Under the pieces are notes generated by a model. It ran no database searches and had not been told where the DNA came from. It worked only from the letters and a program-made list of their open reading frames with translations. Below, one piece after another: positions 1 to 12,188 of a stretch of 64,000 bases of DNA. This stretch comes from Limnoperna fortunei (Eukaryota; Mollusca; Bivalvia; Mytilida; Modiolidae). Location: contig OX104122.1 of the NCBI GenBank assembly GCA_944474755.1, forward strand, positions 18,796,641 to 18,860,640. Reading direction: 5' to 3'. Both the position numbers and the translations under genes were made by a program. Positions within the stretch are counted from its first letter, which is position 1, and every line of letters starts with the position of its first letter.

Positions 1-701
1 TATTATTACATTAACCTATATACATTGTTGTATAATAACATCTTGTTTGTAATGACTGCAAGAATTGAGTCGTAATAATTCAAAACTTATACTCTTTGTT
101 TATGTTGCGCAAGAACACGATGCCCCCATAAAATTACACGTGTAAACCATTTGTTTTAAGCTGCTTTGCAAAGATTAGCGAGACTCTTGTAAAAATATGG
201 GATAAGAATTTATCGCTTACATTTTTTACATTATGCAAGGTCAGACATAGAAACACTTTGGATTACTAAAGTAACTCTAATTCTTTGCAATTAAATGAAC
301 ACATTACTATAAGAGCACTCATGAGATAAGATGTTCTGATTAGTCCTAAAATCATTGACATTAAAATGTTATTATTCCTAAAGATACTAAAAGTAATTTC
401 TTACATCGTTGGTAAGAGTTTTACACCCAAAGATTCGCGTAGTTGCAATGTTGGATTTGGAGTCCTTTAAATCTTCTCATTATCAGTAAAAAAAGGTACA
501 GAAGAGTATGACTATTGCGTGCCCCATGCACTTTCTTTCCAGCCTTGTACCATATTTGTCAATTAAGTAGTATAAAAATATGACTTGAAATATGATATGA
601 AAATAGTTGCTATCTTTTTACTTATAAGCAGCCAAAGCAAACATCAAGTGCATATTTTATATTCGTTTTTAGGTGTATTTTGTAATGGCTTGACTGTTGT
701 A
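1..701. other. AT-rich intergenic DNA, no feature seen
   Basis: No long reading frame, array or inverted repeat was recognised. It lies downstream of the chitin-deacetylase-like gene, which reads on the minus strand. Confidence 0.5.
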
Positions 702-707
702 TTTATT
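702..707 (-). terminator. Candidate poly(A) signal for the chitin-deacetylase-like gene
   Basis: AATAAA reads on the minus strand about 234 nt past the stop codon of the deacetylase-like gene. This is the first canonical hexamer I saw downstream. The assignment rests on position only. Confidence 0.3.
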
Positions 708-940
708 TAGATAGATATGTTGTATATTTTTGTTTAAAATGACGTTATGAACCAGGGAAACAGAACACGATATCTGAATAATGTTCAAATGTTATTATTT
801 GCGACGAGAAAAACTTAACAGAGCATTTTAATTTCACAAGGATGATTTTTTCTTAATTGAGTTATATAAACAACGTTCTAACTGTGACAGAGCTCCGTTT
901 CGTATAAAAATAACAAACTACGTCAAGTAAACAACGATTT

Positions 941-2086
941 TTATCGCAAAACCCCCAACACAAAAATAACAAAACTCAAAAACAATGGAATTCTTTCAAA
1001 AATATCAAGTTTTAAACGCGTAGCAGCGCCGTTAGTCCATGAATTGTACGGTTTAACGGATTGAAGGTATGGCTTTCGTGTACATTTCCACCCTTCAAAT
1101 TCGTTTATATCCACAAGTTTCGTTGGTTTTTGCATCCATGCAAGCAACTGCTGGTAGTTCACAATAAAAACGTCTGAATAATAATGTAAAATTGTCAACA
1201 GAAAATAATTCATGGCTTCGTAGTTGTGCTTTTCCCTGAGCCAAGAGGAGTGCATAGTGTACAATAACGGGGCCCTGGAGCCCGTATAATGACTATGGAA
1301 GTTTACCCAAAATATTTGGAATGCTTCTTCTTTATTTTCAGGACTGCATGAGTCTAAATATAAACATCCCGTCGGGGAGTAAGGTTTCTCCAACATCATA
1401 ACGGGCACCTCCCAAAATCCAGGATATCGCTCGAGTGGACAAGGCTTTATGTTACAGTCAAGCTGCCAACTATAGTCTAATGTATTTGGCCAAAATTTAC
1501 TGCTGAAGCCATTTTGTGTAGCCACTGTCATAGTTGAATCGTATTGAAAATTTTCTTCACTTAGAATAGAATAGAGTCTATCCCCAGATGGTTGCAAAAA
1601 TGGACTTCTCCACCCGGTGATGTTTCCAATTGGTATCCCTGTCATTTCAGCAATGTTCTTCCGCTGTTGAACAATTTCATAGCAAAGTTCGTCTAGAGAT
1701 GCTGTTTTCCAAAAGTCTGTTGGTTGTCTGTGCGTTACACTGTGAACAGCAACCTCCATGCCTTTGCTATACAAATCCCGCACCAAAGAATACTTCGTAA
1801 AATTATGTGAAAGAAACAAGGTCATTGAAATCGGACATCCATTTGGATTAAAACGATTATTTAAAAACAATTCCTCGTACATTTCATAGTTTTCAGAAGT
1901 TACGGCATCGTCAAACGAAAAAGCAATAATCTGTGGAATTTCCGCTGGAAGCAGGTTTCCTGGTACCTCCCGACCTCCACAATAACAATTTGGCAGACGA
2001 CAATTGTCGGCTTGGTAACAAATTTGCGCTCCAACCTTTAAGACACATATTAATAAAATGTTTTGTAAACTACCAGCAGAAAACAT
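941..2086 (-). CDS. Chitin-deacetylase-like secreted polysaccharide deacetylase (NodB/CE4 family)
   Basis: A 381-aa intronless gene. Residues 1-20 look like a signal peptide, followed by a short Cys-rich stretch (C23, C29, C34, C36). The NodB fold carries the CE4 motifs: FSFDD at 56-60 (catalytic Asp59, metal ligand Asp60), HSVTH at 115-119 (metal His115 and His119), RSPFLQPSGD at 160-169, a WEVPV motif near 225-229, and LLYTMHS ending in His279-Ser280. All key residues are present, so the enzyme could be active: it would remove N-acetyl groups from chitin-like polymers outside the cell. NFT (95) and NIT (155) are possible N-glycosylation sites. The last 17 residues are hydrophobic, suggesting a GPI signal or membrane anchor (inference). 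There is no chitin-binding or LDLa domain, so it resembles the short animal CDA-like group. The start chosen gives a good signal peptide. Family assignment is strong; substrate is inferred. Confidence 0.88.
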   Translation of the reverse strand: MFSAGSLQNILLICVLKVGAQICYQADNCRLPNCYCGGREVPGNLLPAEIPQIIAFSFDDAVTSENYEMYEELFLNNRFNPNGCPISMTLFLSHNFTKYSLVRDLYSKGMEVAVHSVTHRQPTDFWKTASLDELCYEIVQQRKNIAEMTGIPIGNITGWRSPFLQPSGDRLYSILSEENFQYDSTMTVATQNGFSSKFWPNTLDYSWQLDCNIKPCPLERYPGFWEVPVMMLEKPYSPTGCLYLDSCSPENKEEAFQIFWVNFHSHYTGSRAPLLYTMHSSWLREKHNYEAMNYFLLTILHYYSDVFIVNYQQLLAWMQKPTKLVDINEFEGWKCTRKPYLQSVKPYNSWTNGAATRLKLDIFERIPLFLSFVIFVLGVLR

Positions 2087-2812
2087 ATTCCTTCCGAAAA
2101 TGTCAAATTTTTGTAATTAATACAGATATAATCCAAATGGAATGTGTTGTTCTATATAACGCTGTTGTAGTATTCAGTCCTAAGGGAATTTCACTAACAT
2201 CATTTCACATTAACATTCCAGTATTTACATTTATGGATACAGAATACACATTTTAAATTTTTTTATCTATATCCGTATATTACTCATAATATTTGTAATT
2301 TAACGCATTCATGATTCACAACAAAATCACATCGAAATACTCCCTGTGAAATGAATACTCCAATGCACGGTATAAAAAATATCTTTAGCACGATCTTTAA
2401 AAACAGCAAATAGTGTCATTTCGCTTAGTTCTGAGATAAAAACGTGTGGTCACTATAAATTCTCCCAAATATCGTGAAATTCTGCTCTATCTGAAGTTAA
2501 TCTTCCTTCCTTGCCATTGGTTCAACAATATAACAATACACACGCCTTCGATAGAAACATATATACAATTGTCACCGAAGTTCACCTGTGTGTATCCTCT
2601 CGGGTGCGTGTCCGTCAAATACTGTCAATCACAAAAATGACTATTCCTTCAAAGTCCTAACCGACCGCTGTTAAGAGTTTAAATAAAATACTACAGAAAC
2701 GTCGATTGGAGAGATACGATAATGCAGTAAAGTACAACCCAGCGGAGATCTTATGTTTAATTAATTAGTTTGACATTTCTTTAACATTTCAAAAGAAATT
2801 GACGACCAGGGG
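2087..2812. other. Upstream region of the deacetylase-like gene
   Basis: AT-rich. Its promoter should lie here, but no convincing TATA box or initiator was identified. Short plus-strand reading frames here carry no recognisable domain. Confidence 0.4.
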
Positions 2813-2930
2813 CTCTTTTCACAGAAACTCGTAAGTGTAAAATCTATCGTATGTTCTGACGTCACAATGGATTTCCCTTTGATCTTCCAAACCTTACGAT
2901 AGATTTTACACTTACGATTTTTTGTGAAAT
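2813..2930. repeat. Inverted repeat with 22-bp perfect arms
   Basis: The arms at 2830-2851 and 2895-2916 are perfect reverse complements, starting CGTAAGTGTAAAATC on the left. Pairing extends outward imperfectly through TTTCACA and TGTGAAA. The loop is about 43 nt. Likely a small foldback element. Confidence 0.75.
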
Positions 2931-4045
2931 CGACTTCTGAATGGTGAATTCATTTTAATATATTGTATAGATATATTGAAACTGACAAAAGGTAAAAAGG
3001 TTGAAAGTGTAATAGATGTGACATCTATCTGTGGACTTATCGATTATGTTACACAAACGAGAAATCTGATAGCCTAATATTATTGATAATTTTATCGGTA
3101 TAAAATAATCGAAATGAAAATAAATTGCTTATATTTCACAAAGATGCGTTTATGACAATTTTCGCATGATTGCGTGTCAAGTTTGTCTCGGGGAGAATCA
3201 CAACTGAACCTACAATGACTAAATAATGGCATACATTCCTAAAACTGATAAATCTTCCGGAATAATTTAATTTTATTGCATTCGGGATACTAATGGGGTT
3301 ATTTGAGTTAGATCGAACTCCCCAATTGTCTCTAATGGAGTTATGCAGCAGTTTTATTGACGTTAATACATAACCTACAGACGCAGAGACTCATACAAAA
3401 TAAAATGGCTTGAAGTCAAATAGCACGTGTGCTGTGTATCATAACCATTAAAATAATGGAAAAAAGAAAAAAGACTTATTACGAATAAAATAGAAAGCCC
3501 TTGTTTTATTGCATATTAGTTATAGGGTATTAGTAAATTGGAAAAAAACCATCAGACAAATGCGATCTTAATTGTTATTAATGAGTTTAGAAAACGAACA
3601 TGTTTTATAAAATGCGTTGTTGTTGTTGATGATGAAAAAGGAAATGAATTGTGCACGTTATCTATTACCTTTGCAATATATATACACACACAAACAAACA
3701 AACAAACAAAAAACAACAACAAAACACAAAAACTATTAAAAAAAAACGATTTTACGAGTCTATGTGCTTATTAGACGATACAGAATTTCATATTTAGGTA
3801 TAAGTAATAATAAGTTATTAAAAACTGTATTGATATTTAATATACCGAAAAGTTTCAATATGCTTTGTTCACTCGGACACAGACGTGTAAAAGAGGACAA
3901 AATAAGATAGTTTACTTGTAACTAGTATGTAAAAAAATGTCTTTCGTTAACAATGAACTTTTCCATGCAATTGACATTTCGCAGAATTAAAACTTTTTTA
4001 TTTTTTTCATACGCAGTTTAAAGTCAACTACCCTGGAAAGCAGGT
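2931..4045. other. AT-rich intergenic DNA
   Basis: No gene recognised. A CA/AAAC-rich simple-sequence patch lies at about 3688-3735. Confidence 0.5.
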
Positions 4046-4049
4046 GCCC

Positions 4050-5730
4050 ACCATGTGTTCTGCCTGCATGATCCACTAAATGTCTGAACACATACAATAA
4101 ACCTCTGACTACATGATCCACGGAATGTCTGAACACATACAATAAACCACTGACTACACGCTCCACCGAATGTTTGAACACATACAATAAACCATTGCCT
4201 ATATGATCCACGGAATGTCCGAACACATACAATAAACCATTGCCTACATGATCCACGGAATATTCGAACACATACAATAAACCATTGCCTACATGATCCA
4301 CGGAATGTCCGAACACATACAATAAACCATTGCCTACATGATCCACGGAATGTCTGAACACATACATTAAATCATTGTCTAAATTATCCATGGAATGTCC
4401 GAACACATACAATAAACCATTGCCTACATGATCCACGGAATGTCCGAACACATACAATAAACCACTGCCTACATGATCCATGGAATGTCCGAACACATAC
4501 AATAAACCACTGCCTACATGATCCACGGAATGTCTGAACACATACAATAAACCACTGCCTACATGATCCACGGAATGTCTGAACACATACAATAAACCAC
4601 TGCCTACATGATCAACGGAATGTCTGAAAACATAAAATAAACCACTGCCTACATGATCCACGGAATGTCTGAACACATACTACATTTATCCACGGAATGT
4701 TAGCACAAAAAATAAACCACGGTATGTCTGAACACATACAATCAACTATTGACTACATGATCCACGGATGTCTGAACAAATACAAGTAACCACTGACTAA
4801 ATGATCAACAGAATGCAGAATGGCTGAACACATTCAGAAAACCACTGCCTACATGATCCACGGAATGTCTGAACACAAACAATAACCCACTGACTACATG
4901 ATCCACGGAATGTCCGAACATATACAATGCACCAGTGACTACATGATCCACGGAATCTCTGAACACAAACAATAAACCCCTGCCTACATGATCCACGGAA
5001 TCTCTGAACACAAACAATAAACCACTGACTACATGATCCACGGAATGTCCGAACATATACAATACACCAGTGACTACATGATCCACGGAATGTCCGAATA
5101 TATACAATAAACCACCGACTACATGATCCACGGAAAGTCTGAGCACATATAGAAAACCGCTGCATACATGATCCACGGAATGTCTGAACACATACAATAA
5201 ACCACTGCCTGCATGATCCACGGAATGTCTGAATACATAAAAAACCACTGACTACAAGATCTACGGAATGTCTGAACACAAGCTACATGATCTAAGGAAT
5301 GTCTAAACACATCCAAAAAATCACTGACTACATGATCCACGGATGTCTGAACACTTACTACATGATCTACGGAATGTCTTAGCACAAACAATAAACCACT
5401 ACCTACATGATCTACGGAATGTCTTAGCACAAACAATAAACCACTGACTACATGATCCACGGAAGGTCTAAACATACAAAAAATCACTGGCTACATGATC
5501 CACGGAATGTCTGAACACATACAATAAACCATTGTCTACATGATCCACGGAATGTCTACACACATACAAAAAATCACTGAAAACATGATCCACGGGATGT
5601 CTGAACACATACAATAAACCACTGCCTACATGATCCACGGTATGTCTGAACACATACAATAAACCATTGTCTACATTATCCACGGAATGTCTGAACACGT
5701 ACAATAAACCACTGCCTATATGACTGAACA
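4050..5730. repeat. 45-bp minisatellite, about 37 units
   Basis: The unit, on the plus strand, runs CATGATCCACGGAATGTCTG and on through AACACATACAATAAACCACT. Because 45 is divisible by three, the minus strand stays open over long stretches and encodes a 15-residue repeat (FRHSVDHVGSGLLYV), for example 229 codons at 3987-4676. Frame breaks occur between blocks, and no signal peptide or flanking domain is present, so I read it as a noncoding array. Confidence 0.9.
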
Positions 5731-5731
5731 A

Positions 5732-6342
5732 AAATATAATAAATCATTTTTCATCTTACGTGTTAAAATTTTAGTTAAATAATTTTCATGTGTTTCTGTT
5801 TGAAAAGTTTTCTACTTTCATCTGATATTTAGAAATAATGATGTGACATTTCAAAAACAAACAAGGTTTAAATTAGTCGTATCGGAGATAACATTTCATA
5901 AGAATGAAAATTTTTGATGAAAATTGTTCCCTTTAATCAATAAAGGACCAAATGTCAGAAATAACATTTTTTTCCTTCTTTCAATACTTCATTATTTCGT
6001 TGAACAGGATTACAGGAGTTTTCCTATTATGCAAGACAATTTCTTAAGACGGAAAAGAAAAAACGGCAAGAATGGTTATCATTTCTGAACATCACATCTG
6101 GAAACGGAAAATGCATTCATAGTGTGGATGTGCTAGACGCAAACACAATGCAGAGAAAATGGCGCCGTTTCTTTTGTCTAATATCAATTTTGTCTGCAGT
6201 AATGCTGACGGGATAGGCACACCCGTGTTTGGTGAAAAGTTCGATGTGTGAAGGTTAGGAATATTTGACTTCATTTTTTGCTTGAAAAATCAGCTTAATT
6301 TCATGAAGTAAGCAGAAATATGTATTAAGTTGAAAAAATCAG
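5732..6342. other. AT-rich intergenic DNA
   Basis: Nothing beyond short chance reading frames. Confidence 0.5.
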
Positions 6343-6425
6343 CAATCTAATTAAAATTAAATCTTTCACTTGCCCTCTCTCCCCCTTTTGTTATTGTCAT
6401 AAGAAGATTTAATTTTAATCAGATT
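6343..6425. repeat. Inverted repeat with 23-bp arms
   Basis: The arm at 6343-6365 pairs with 6403-6425 with one mismatch (right arm begins AAGATTTAATTTTAAT). The pyrimidine-rich loop is 37 nt. Confidence 0.7.
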
Positions 6426-7190
6426 GAATAATCAGATGAAGTTCATAAGGTGAAACGGACTTATTTATTGAAGTTGAATTTGTTTCGTCGATTCCGTCAG
6501 CTTGGAAAATATGATAATTTTTAAACATACATAGCAAGTTGCATAAATGATATTTTCATTCAATTAAGTAGAGAGATTCTTATATTTTAAAGGACAATAG
6601 AATGTGGTGATTAAAAGGGAAGCAACTCGGGTCTATTTAATTAAAAAAATTGTTTCATTTTCACATACTTACGAAAATCATTTTAACTAATTATAAATAA
6701 ACTATTTTAGAATTTTGTAATTAAGTTAAATATTAAAATTTCATCTTTAATTTGATGGTTTGTGAATTTTTTTTATCGATGTATATGACAGATGCAAAAT
6801 GGCAAAAGTGAAAATACAATTTTTACCCCCAAGGAAATGTATTTCAGATAACATCGGTTTTAATTATCCTCATTGAGGGGCTATTTTGTCTCTGGCATGA
6901 AGTTGATTAGATCAAAATATTTAGGGAAACATACAAATCGACGAGCGATAAATTTGATTTACATAGGTACAATAAATGAAGCACAGAATGACACGGAATG
7001 TTGATTTTTCGTGCCTTCGGGAGAATATATAATGATACATGAAATAAAATCTGATAATACAGGTTTATAAGTGTATAGGAATGCTAGACAGAGACAAACA
7101 AATAAACACATGTGCCTTTATACATGCAAATAAACGCATGTCAGACAATTAGACATACATAGGAAGATATGATCTACAAAATTATTGTTG
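6426..7190. other. AT-rich intergenic DNA
   Basis: No gene or repeat recognised. Confidence 0.45.
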
Positions 7191-7191
7191 T

Positions 7192-7455
7192 TTTTTATAC
7201 CCCCCGCAATCTTGTTTGGGGGGTATATAGGAATCACCTTGTCTCTCTGTCCGTCTGTCCACATCCCTTGTAAGCGCAACTCCTCCTAAATCGCTTGATG
7301 GAATTTAATGAAACTTAGCATAACGGAAGTACATTATATGTAGATGTGCATGAAGGATTTTTATTGACCTCGGATATAGTTAAGGGGGGAAAATTGGACT
7401 TGAAAGCGAAGCGGGGGTATCGCTTTGTGAGCGTGCTCACAGTCCCACTCATGTT
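7192..7455. repeat. Dispersed repeat starting with a poly-C/poly-G hairpin
   Basis: It starts with ATACCCCCCGCAA, TCTTG, TTTGGGGGGTAT, a stem of about 10 bp, followed by GGAATCACC and a TCTGTCCGTCTGTCC stretch. It ends near a GGGGGTATCGCTT motif. I recognise this layout as a common dispersed repeat in bivalve DNA. No TSD was identified. Confidence 0.5.
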
Positions 7456-7842
7456 TTATCTGTTTTGTTCACATTAAACTGATATTAGTCATGTAAATGA
7501 TAAAACTAGCTTGTATTTTGGACCTACATGACGTGAATTTAGTTTAAAGCAAAAAATTACATGATAAAAATCGTAGCCGATTGCCCCCACACCCCTTAAA
7601 TAAGCCAAACAAACTTTTCAGCTAAATACGTAGGTTAAAAGTTTGTACAGTCAATTAAAAACTCGTTCAGGTGTCACTGATTTATTCAAGTCGAAAGTGT
7701 AAAAATTATTTAAGGACTTTCCAATCATTTTCATAAACATAAAAACTATCATTTTACAATATGATGTCATGAAGTTACTCATTACTTCATTGTAACTTTA
7801 AGATTAAATATCAATGAGTAGTTTTTCTTCTGTATTAGATTG
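7456..7842. other. AT-rich intergenic DNA
   Basis: Nothing recognised. Confidence 0.45.
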
Positions 7843-8530
7843 TGTCATACTTACTGTCTTGCGCCGTAGTCTGTGACATACGTACTTTCTTGAGCCGTAG
7901 GCTGTGTCATACGTACTGTCTTGCGCCGTAGTCTGTGTCATACGTCCTTTCTTAACCGTAGTCTGTCACACGTCCTTGCTTGCGCCGTAGTCTGTGTCAC
8001 AAGTCCTTTTTTGCGCCGTAAGCTGTGGCATGCGTCCTTTCTTTTGCCATAGTCTGTGTAATTCGTCCTTTCTTGCGCCATAGTCCGTTCGTTTTTGTGG
8101 CGTAGTCTGTGTCATACATCATTTCTTGCGCAGTAGACTGTCTCACACGTCATTTCTTGCGCCACAGTCTGTGTCATACGTCCTTTCTTGCGCCGCAGTC
8201 TGTGTTATACGTCCTTTCTTGCGCCGTAGACTGTGTCATACGTCATTTATTGTGCAGTAGTCTGTGTCATACGTCCTTTCTTGTGGCGTATTGTCTTGTG
8301 CCATAGGCTGTGTCCAACTTCCTGTCGCTGTAGGCTGTGTCTGTTTCAGTTAAAATAGATTCAGGGTTATTTCTAAAATCTAAGCATACATCTTTTCTTA
8401 AACCCTAGACTTTGTCAAACATCCTGTCGAATGCCTTATGTGTGCTAATTACGTCCAGTCTAACGCCATAGGCTGTGCCATACGAACTGTCTTGCGGTGT
8501 TGCCTGTGTCATGCGTACTTGTGGCGTTAG
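7843..8530. repeat. 31-bp minisatellite, about 22 degenerate units
   Basis: The unit is close to TTGCGCCGTAGTCTGTGTCA followed by TACGTCCTTTC. Units vary by substitution and partial deletion, and the array is interrupted by non-repeat sequence at about 8340-8450. Confidence 0.88.
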
Positions 8531-8745
8531 CTACACTTAATGTAGCTTCTTTGATTTCTTTTTATCTCAGCGTTTCTGGCAAATAAATGAGAAATATCAA
8601 TTAAATGGCAAATACATACAAAATTATGTAGCAAACCGGGAAACAGCTAAATAGCGGATAATATACACACACAACTCTCGGGTTCGAATCACTCCATGCC
8701 TGCTCCATTACGAGTAATTAAATCTCTGTATCTCCGCCGAAATAA
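8526..8745. mobile_element. Decayed MITE fragment related to the 54.9-kb element
   Basis: It starts TTAGCTACACTTAATGTAGC, close to the terminal repeat at 54928. It also contains TGCTCCATTACGAGTAAT and a nearby GGGTTCGAATCACTCC block, both matching the inner part of that element. Confidence 0.5.
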
Positions 8746-8805
8746 AATCGTCACACGTTAGTGCAAATGTACTATGTCTATCTCTAGAGTCACATCACTT
8801 CTACC

Positions 8806-8900
8806 GGATATGGCCGATTGGTTAAGAACGCTGGACATAATACAGAAGAGTGGGTACCACAGTGTCACAACGATGTGAGTTCGAATCGCTCATGGGTAAG
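8806..8900 (+). repeat. tRNA-like SINE head (Pol III A and B boxes)
   Basis: TGGCCGATTGGTTAAG matches an A box, and GAGTTCGAATCGCTC about 50 bp downstream matches a B box. The ends do not pair as an intact acceptor stem and no clean cloverleaf forms, so this is a tRNA-derived SINE head or tRNA relic rather than a working tRNA. Confidence 0.5.
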
Positions 8901-9774
8901 CAAAAAAATTTGACTGTATTAAAGTTTTAAACAGTAATTTAAAAAAAAATTAACTTTGGACAACAGTTATCTCGAAAAAATAATACAAATCTTCACTCTA
9001 TGAAGCATGAAACTACTGTTGACAAAACATATTTGTCTTAAGTCGAAAACTACAAAGTGAATTGTGCTGAAAATAAACTTGTTCTTCATTTTATAGCACT
9101 TAATAGCTATGCGAGGATTAAACAAAATCCTTGGAGGCGTTTTTAAGTTATCATCTGGAAACCACCTTATCATGGACAGCCAGGCGGGCGGACACTCATA
9201 TCTTAACGTAGGGTTTCACATAATAGCCCGCCACTTTGTGTGGCATGGTAAAGTGGCGGGGTATAATTATCAAAAACTATGTGGATGTATTACGTACAGA
9301 TAAGACAAATGCCCTCTTGCTAAATTTCTCTAAATGTATGTTTAAGAAATGTATTACCATGATAAGACCTTTCCTCCGGGGAAAATGTATTGTTTCGATT
9401 GTCTTTTCTGGTACATTAAAGAAAACGACGACATAACGAAAATGTTCTAAGCTTGCGCTGCTGTCCTGTTCAGTTTTTTATAGCCCTGTTTACGTTTCTG
9501 TCAAACGTGTGAGGGTCTACGGTACGTTTTCTTCGTAAATAAATTTCTGTCACACAAAAGAATCATGAAAAAGCTAAAAAAAATCGCTTTTAAAAAATGA
9601 CTGAAAGTAGCGCGAAATCCCACTCGGACAAAAACGATATGGTTACATTACAGTTTACTTACATAGACCCAATTTTGAGCATATTTACGCGTTTAGAATT
9701 AATGAGCAAAGTGTAAGAACAACTTATGTTATCTTTTGTTAACCACTACGTTTGTCTATGACTTCACCTGTTTT
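8901..9774. other. Intergenic DNA with a small hairpin
   Basis: No gene recognised. An 11-bp perfect inverted repeat, CCCGCCACTTT (9227-9237) and AAAGTGGCGGG (9250-9260), encloses 12 nt. Confidence 0.45.
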
Positions 9775-10245
9775 AAGGAAAGATGGACCTAGGCCTGCCA
9801 CAAGTCTCTTTTAGGGAAAGTAGACCATGACTTGCCACAAGTTCCTTTAAAGGAATTTGGACCTAGACTTGCCTTTTAAGGAAAGTTTAACCATATGCTT
9901 GATACGTCTCTTTAATTGAAGATGTACCCAGACTTACAACAAATCCCTTAAAAGGAAGGTGGACCTAGACTTTACACAAGTCCCTTTAAGGAAATAAGTA
10001 AAGGATGACTTAGACCTGCCACATGCCCCTTTAAGGGAAGGTGGACCTAGAGTTGCCACAAGTTTTTTAAAATTTATTTTCTATTAGAGAGTTATATTTT
10101 TTATCAACATTTACTATACTATCCACTTGTGTAACTTTTGTACGCATGTGTATAGTACAGGAAATGTTGTTAAAAAATGCAACTCTAATAGTACAAAAAA
10201 TCAAAGAGACTTGTGGCAAGTCTTGGGTGTACCTTAAAGGAAGAT
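9775..10245. repeat. Irregular minisatellite, roughly 37-bp unit
   Basis: About seven degenerate units contain TTTAAGGAAAGTGGACCTAG and CTTGCCACAAGT. A 130-bp AT-rich stretch separates them from one more unit in inverted orientation at about 10200-10240. Confidence 0.7.
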
Positions 10246-10302
10246 TGTTCAAATACTAGCTGCGACTTAAAATACAAGAATTTAAAATACAAGAACAATT
10301 AG

Positions 10303-11345
10303 AAAGGTCTTTCCCAGATTCCTGTAAGAAAATAATTTTTCTTCTTCTGTTCTTTTGAACTTGACTACATAGGTTGCTGGGCCATTTTTTAGGCGGAATA
10401 GACTATTTCTGTGGCTCTGACTAAAACAATTTCATGGTTGTCGATGACTTTTGTGGCCGTTGCTAGGGACAAAATGCCACTAACGGTTGTAAAATGACAT
10501 ATTTCTGTAAGGTACATCATCCTGATTTAAAAATATATGATTGCTAGGACTTTTTGTAATTGGTACCTTGTTGCTATGGTATGACCTTGACCCGTAACCT
10601 TTGAAAATGAGCTTAAAATGAAGGCCTTGACTTGGTGATCATATTAAACCTATATTTTTACTATATTATCTCTAAACGTTTTCAAGTGATAACAAAAAAA
10701 AAAACGATTAAACGAAATGTGTCAAGGGCTCGAACTAGAAAACAGTTAATCGGACCAAATGTTGCGGAACAAATGTTCTAAAGAAAGGTCTTGATGAGAG
10801 GAGTATTTTTCCCATTTATTGTCTTCTTCTATCTGTTGTAGTTTTTTTAGTTGTAATGACAAAAAGATTAGAGGCTTACGGTCGAGTTCACTTCTGAACT
10901 TTGACTTTGAGATTTTCTTTAAGGACATGTCACAGGACGACAAATGGTTAAGACCTTTGGTGACTTCGACTTACGGTTTGTGAGTTTTTGTGATACAGCA
11001 GAGTCCTTGAAACATTCAAGGGATACCACTCGCCTCCACTAGTCAGACATGTTTTGCCAAATTATGTCATAAAGATGTCTCAAAAGTTCCTTAAAATTGT
11101 CACTTTTCAGTTTTTTTCTATCTGTTATAGTTCCAGAGATTACGCGATAACAAGGTTTTCGGTGTTTGGGCGGATAACTCTGTAAAGAAAAATGTTTCGA
11201 TTTCACAGGGTTAATTCCGAATAGACTTTCCGTGCTAAATTTGTCGCGAAAGACCAAAATGATATGTCACGTTCTTTTTAAACTGTTTGGTTTTGAAATA
11301 TGGCAAAAACAATAAGGTCTTCCCACTGGAAGTGGGAAAGACCTT
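10303..11345. mobile_element. MITE-like element with AAAGGTCTTTCCC ends
   Basis: The left end AAAGGTCTTTCCC (10303) is the reverse complement of the right end GGGAAAGACCTT (to 11345). A 6-bp AATTAG flanks both ends and could be a target duplication. The right end also folds on itself (AAGGTCTTCCCACT to 11345). Two weakly similar minus-strand segments (10746-10943 and 11039-11257) suggest an internal ancient duplication. No transposase is visible. Confidence 0.5.
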
Positions 11346-11930
11346 AATTAGCAGTCACACAGTAGTAGTAAATTAGTGTTAATGTATTGTTAATGTAGCC
11401 AAGTGTTTAAGGTAGTGAGTCATCTACATTTGATCACGTGCATGTCAACACCGAGTCTGAGGTTTCAAGGTGTGCATGACGAGTTTTTACTAACACGGAT
11501 TTGACAGCATTTCTTGTACTCTTAAATTTACTAAATGTTACATGTAACACGGTCCTTTTCTTTTTCCAGATGCACTCAATTCTTGTATACATGGTTTTTC
11601 TTAACGTACGAGTCTTAAATAAGAAATTAAAATGCCCGGTATTATGTTCCAATTATTAAATGAAATACTTAACTGTCTTTATCTCTTTAGATATATGTTT
11701 CATTATAAAATACTTTAAAGAAGGGTGAGAATCATTTTGGAGAAAACAAAGAAATTATTGCATCTCAAACTACCACAGGACAAAGTATGTGGTATAATCC
11801 GTAATAAATTTAAGATATGGTTCGTTATGAGATTTATTTATCACCGTTAAACACGACTTGGGGTGCTATTTCACAATATTACATATGGTTTATGATTCTT
11901 ACATTTTCATTGGATTATTTAGTCACGTGG
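11346..11930. other. AT-rich intergenic DNA
   Basis: Nothing recognised. Confidence 0.45.
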
Positions 11931-11954
11931 TCCCCCAAAATATTCTGTGTATAT

Positions 11955-12125
11955 ATTCTATTTCTAAAGCATATTTAAGGCTTGTTACTATTTTTAAAGC
12001 ATATTTAAGGCATGTTACTATTTATAAAGCATATTTAAGGCTTGTTTCTAAAAATAGATCCGGATATGTTACTATTTATAAAGCATATTTAAGGCTTGTT
12101 TCTAAAAATAGATCCGGATATACTC
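11955..12125. repeat. Short tandem repeat of AAAGCATATTTAAGGC
   Basis: Four copies of AAAGCATATTTAAGGC at about 30- and 63-bp spacing. The last two include a longer duplicated block with AAAAATAGATCCGGATAT. Confidence 0.75.
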
Positions 12126-12188
12126 TTCCGACTCATTATTCTAAATTTAAATAAATAGAGAAAAATTCATATGTAATATAACAATTAA

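Noticed and set aside
8806..8900. Functional tRNA gene
   Set aside because: A and B boxes are present, but no proper acceptor stem or cloverleaf could be drawn; better read as a SINE head.
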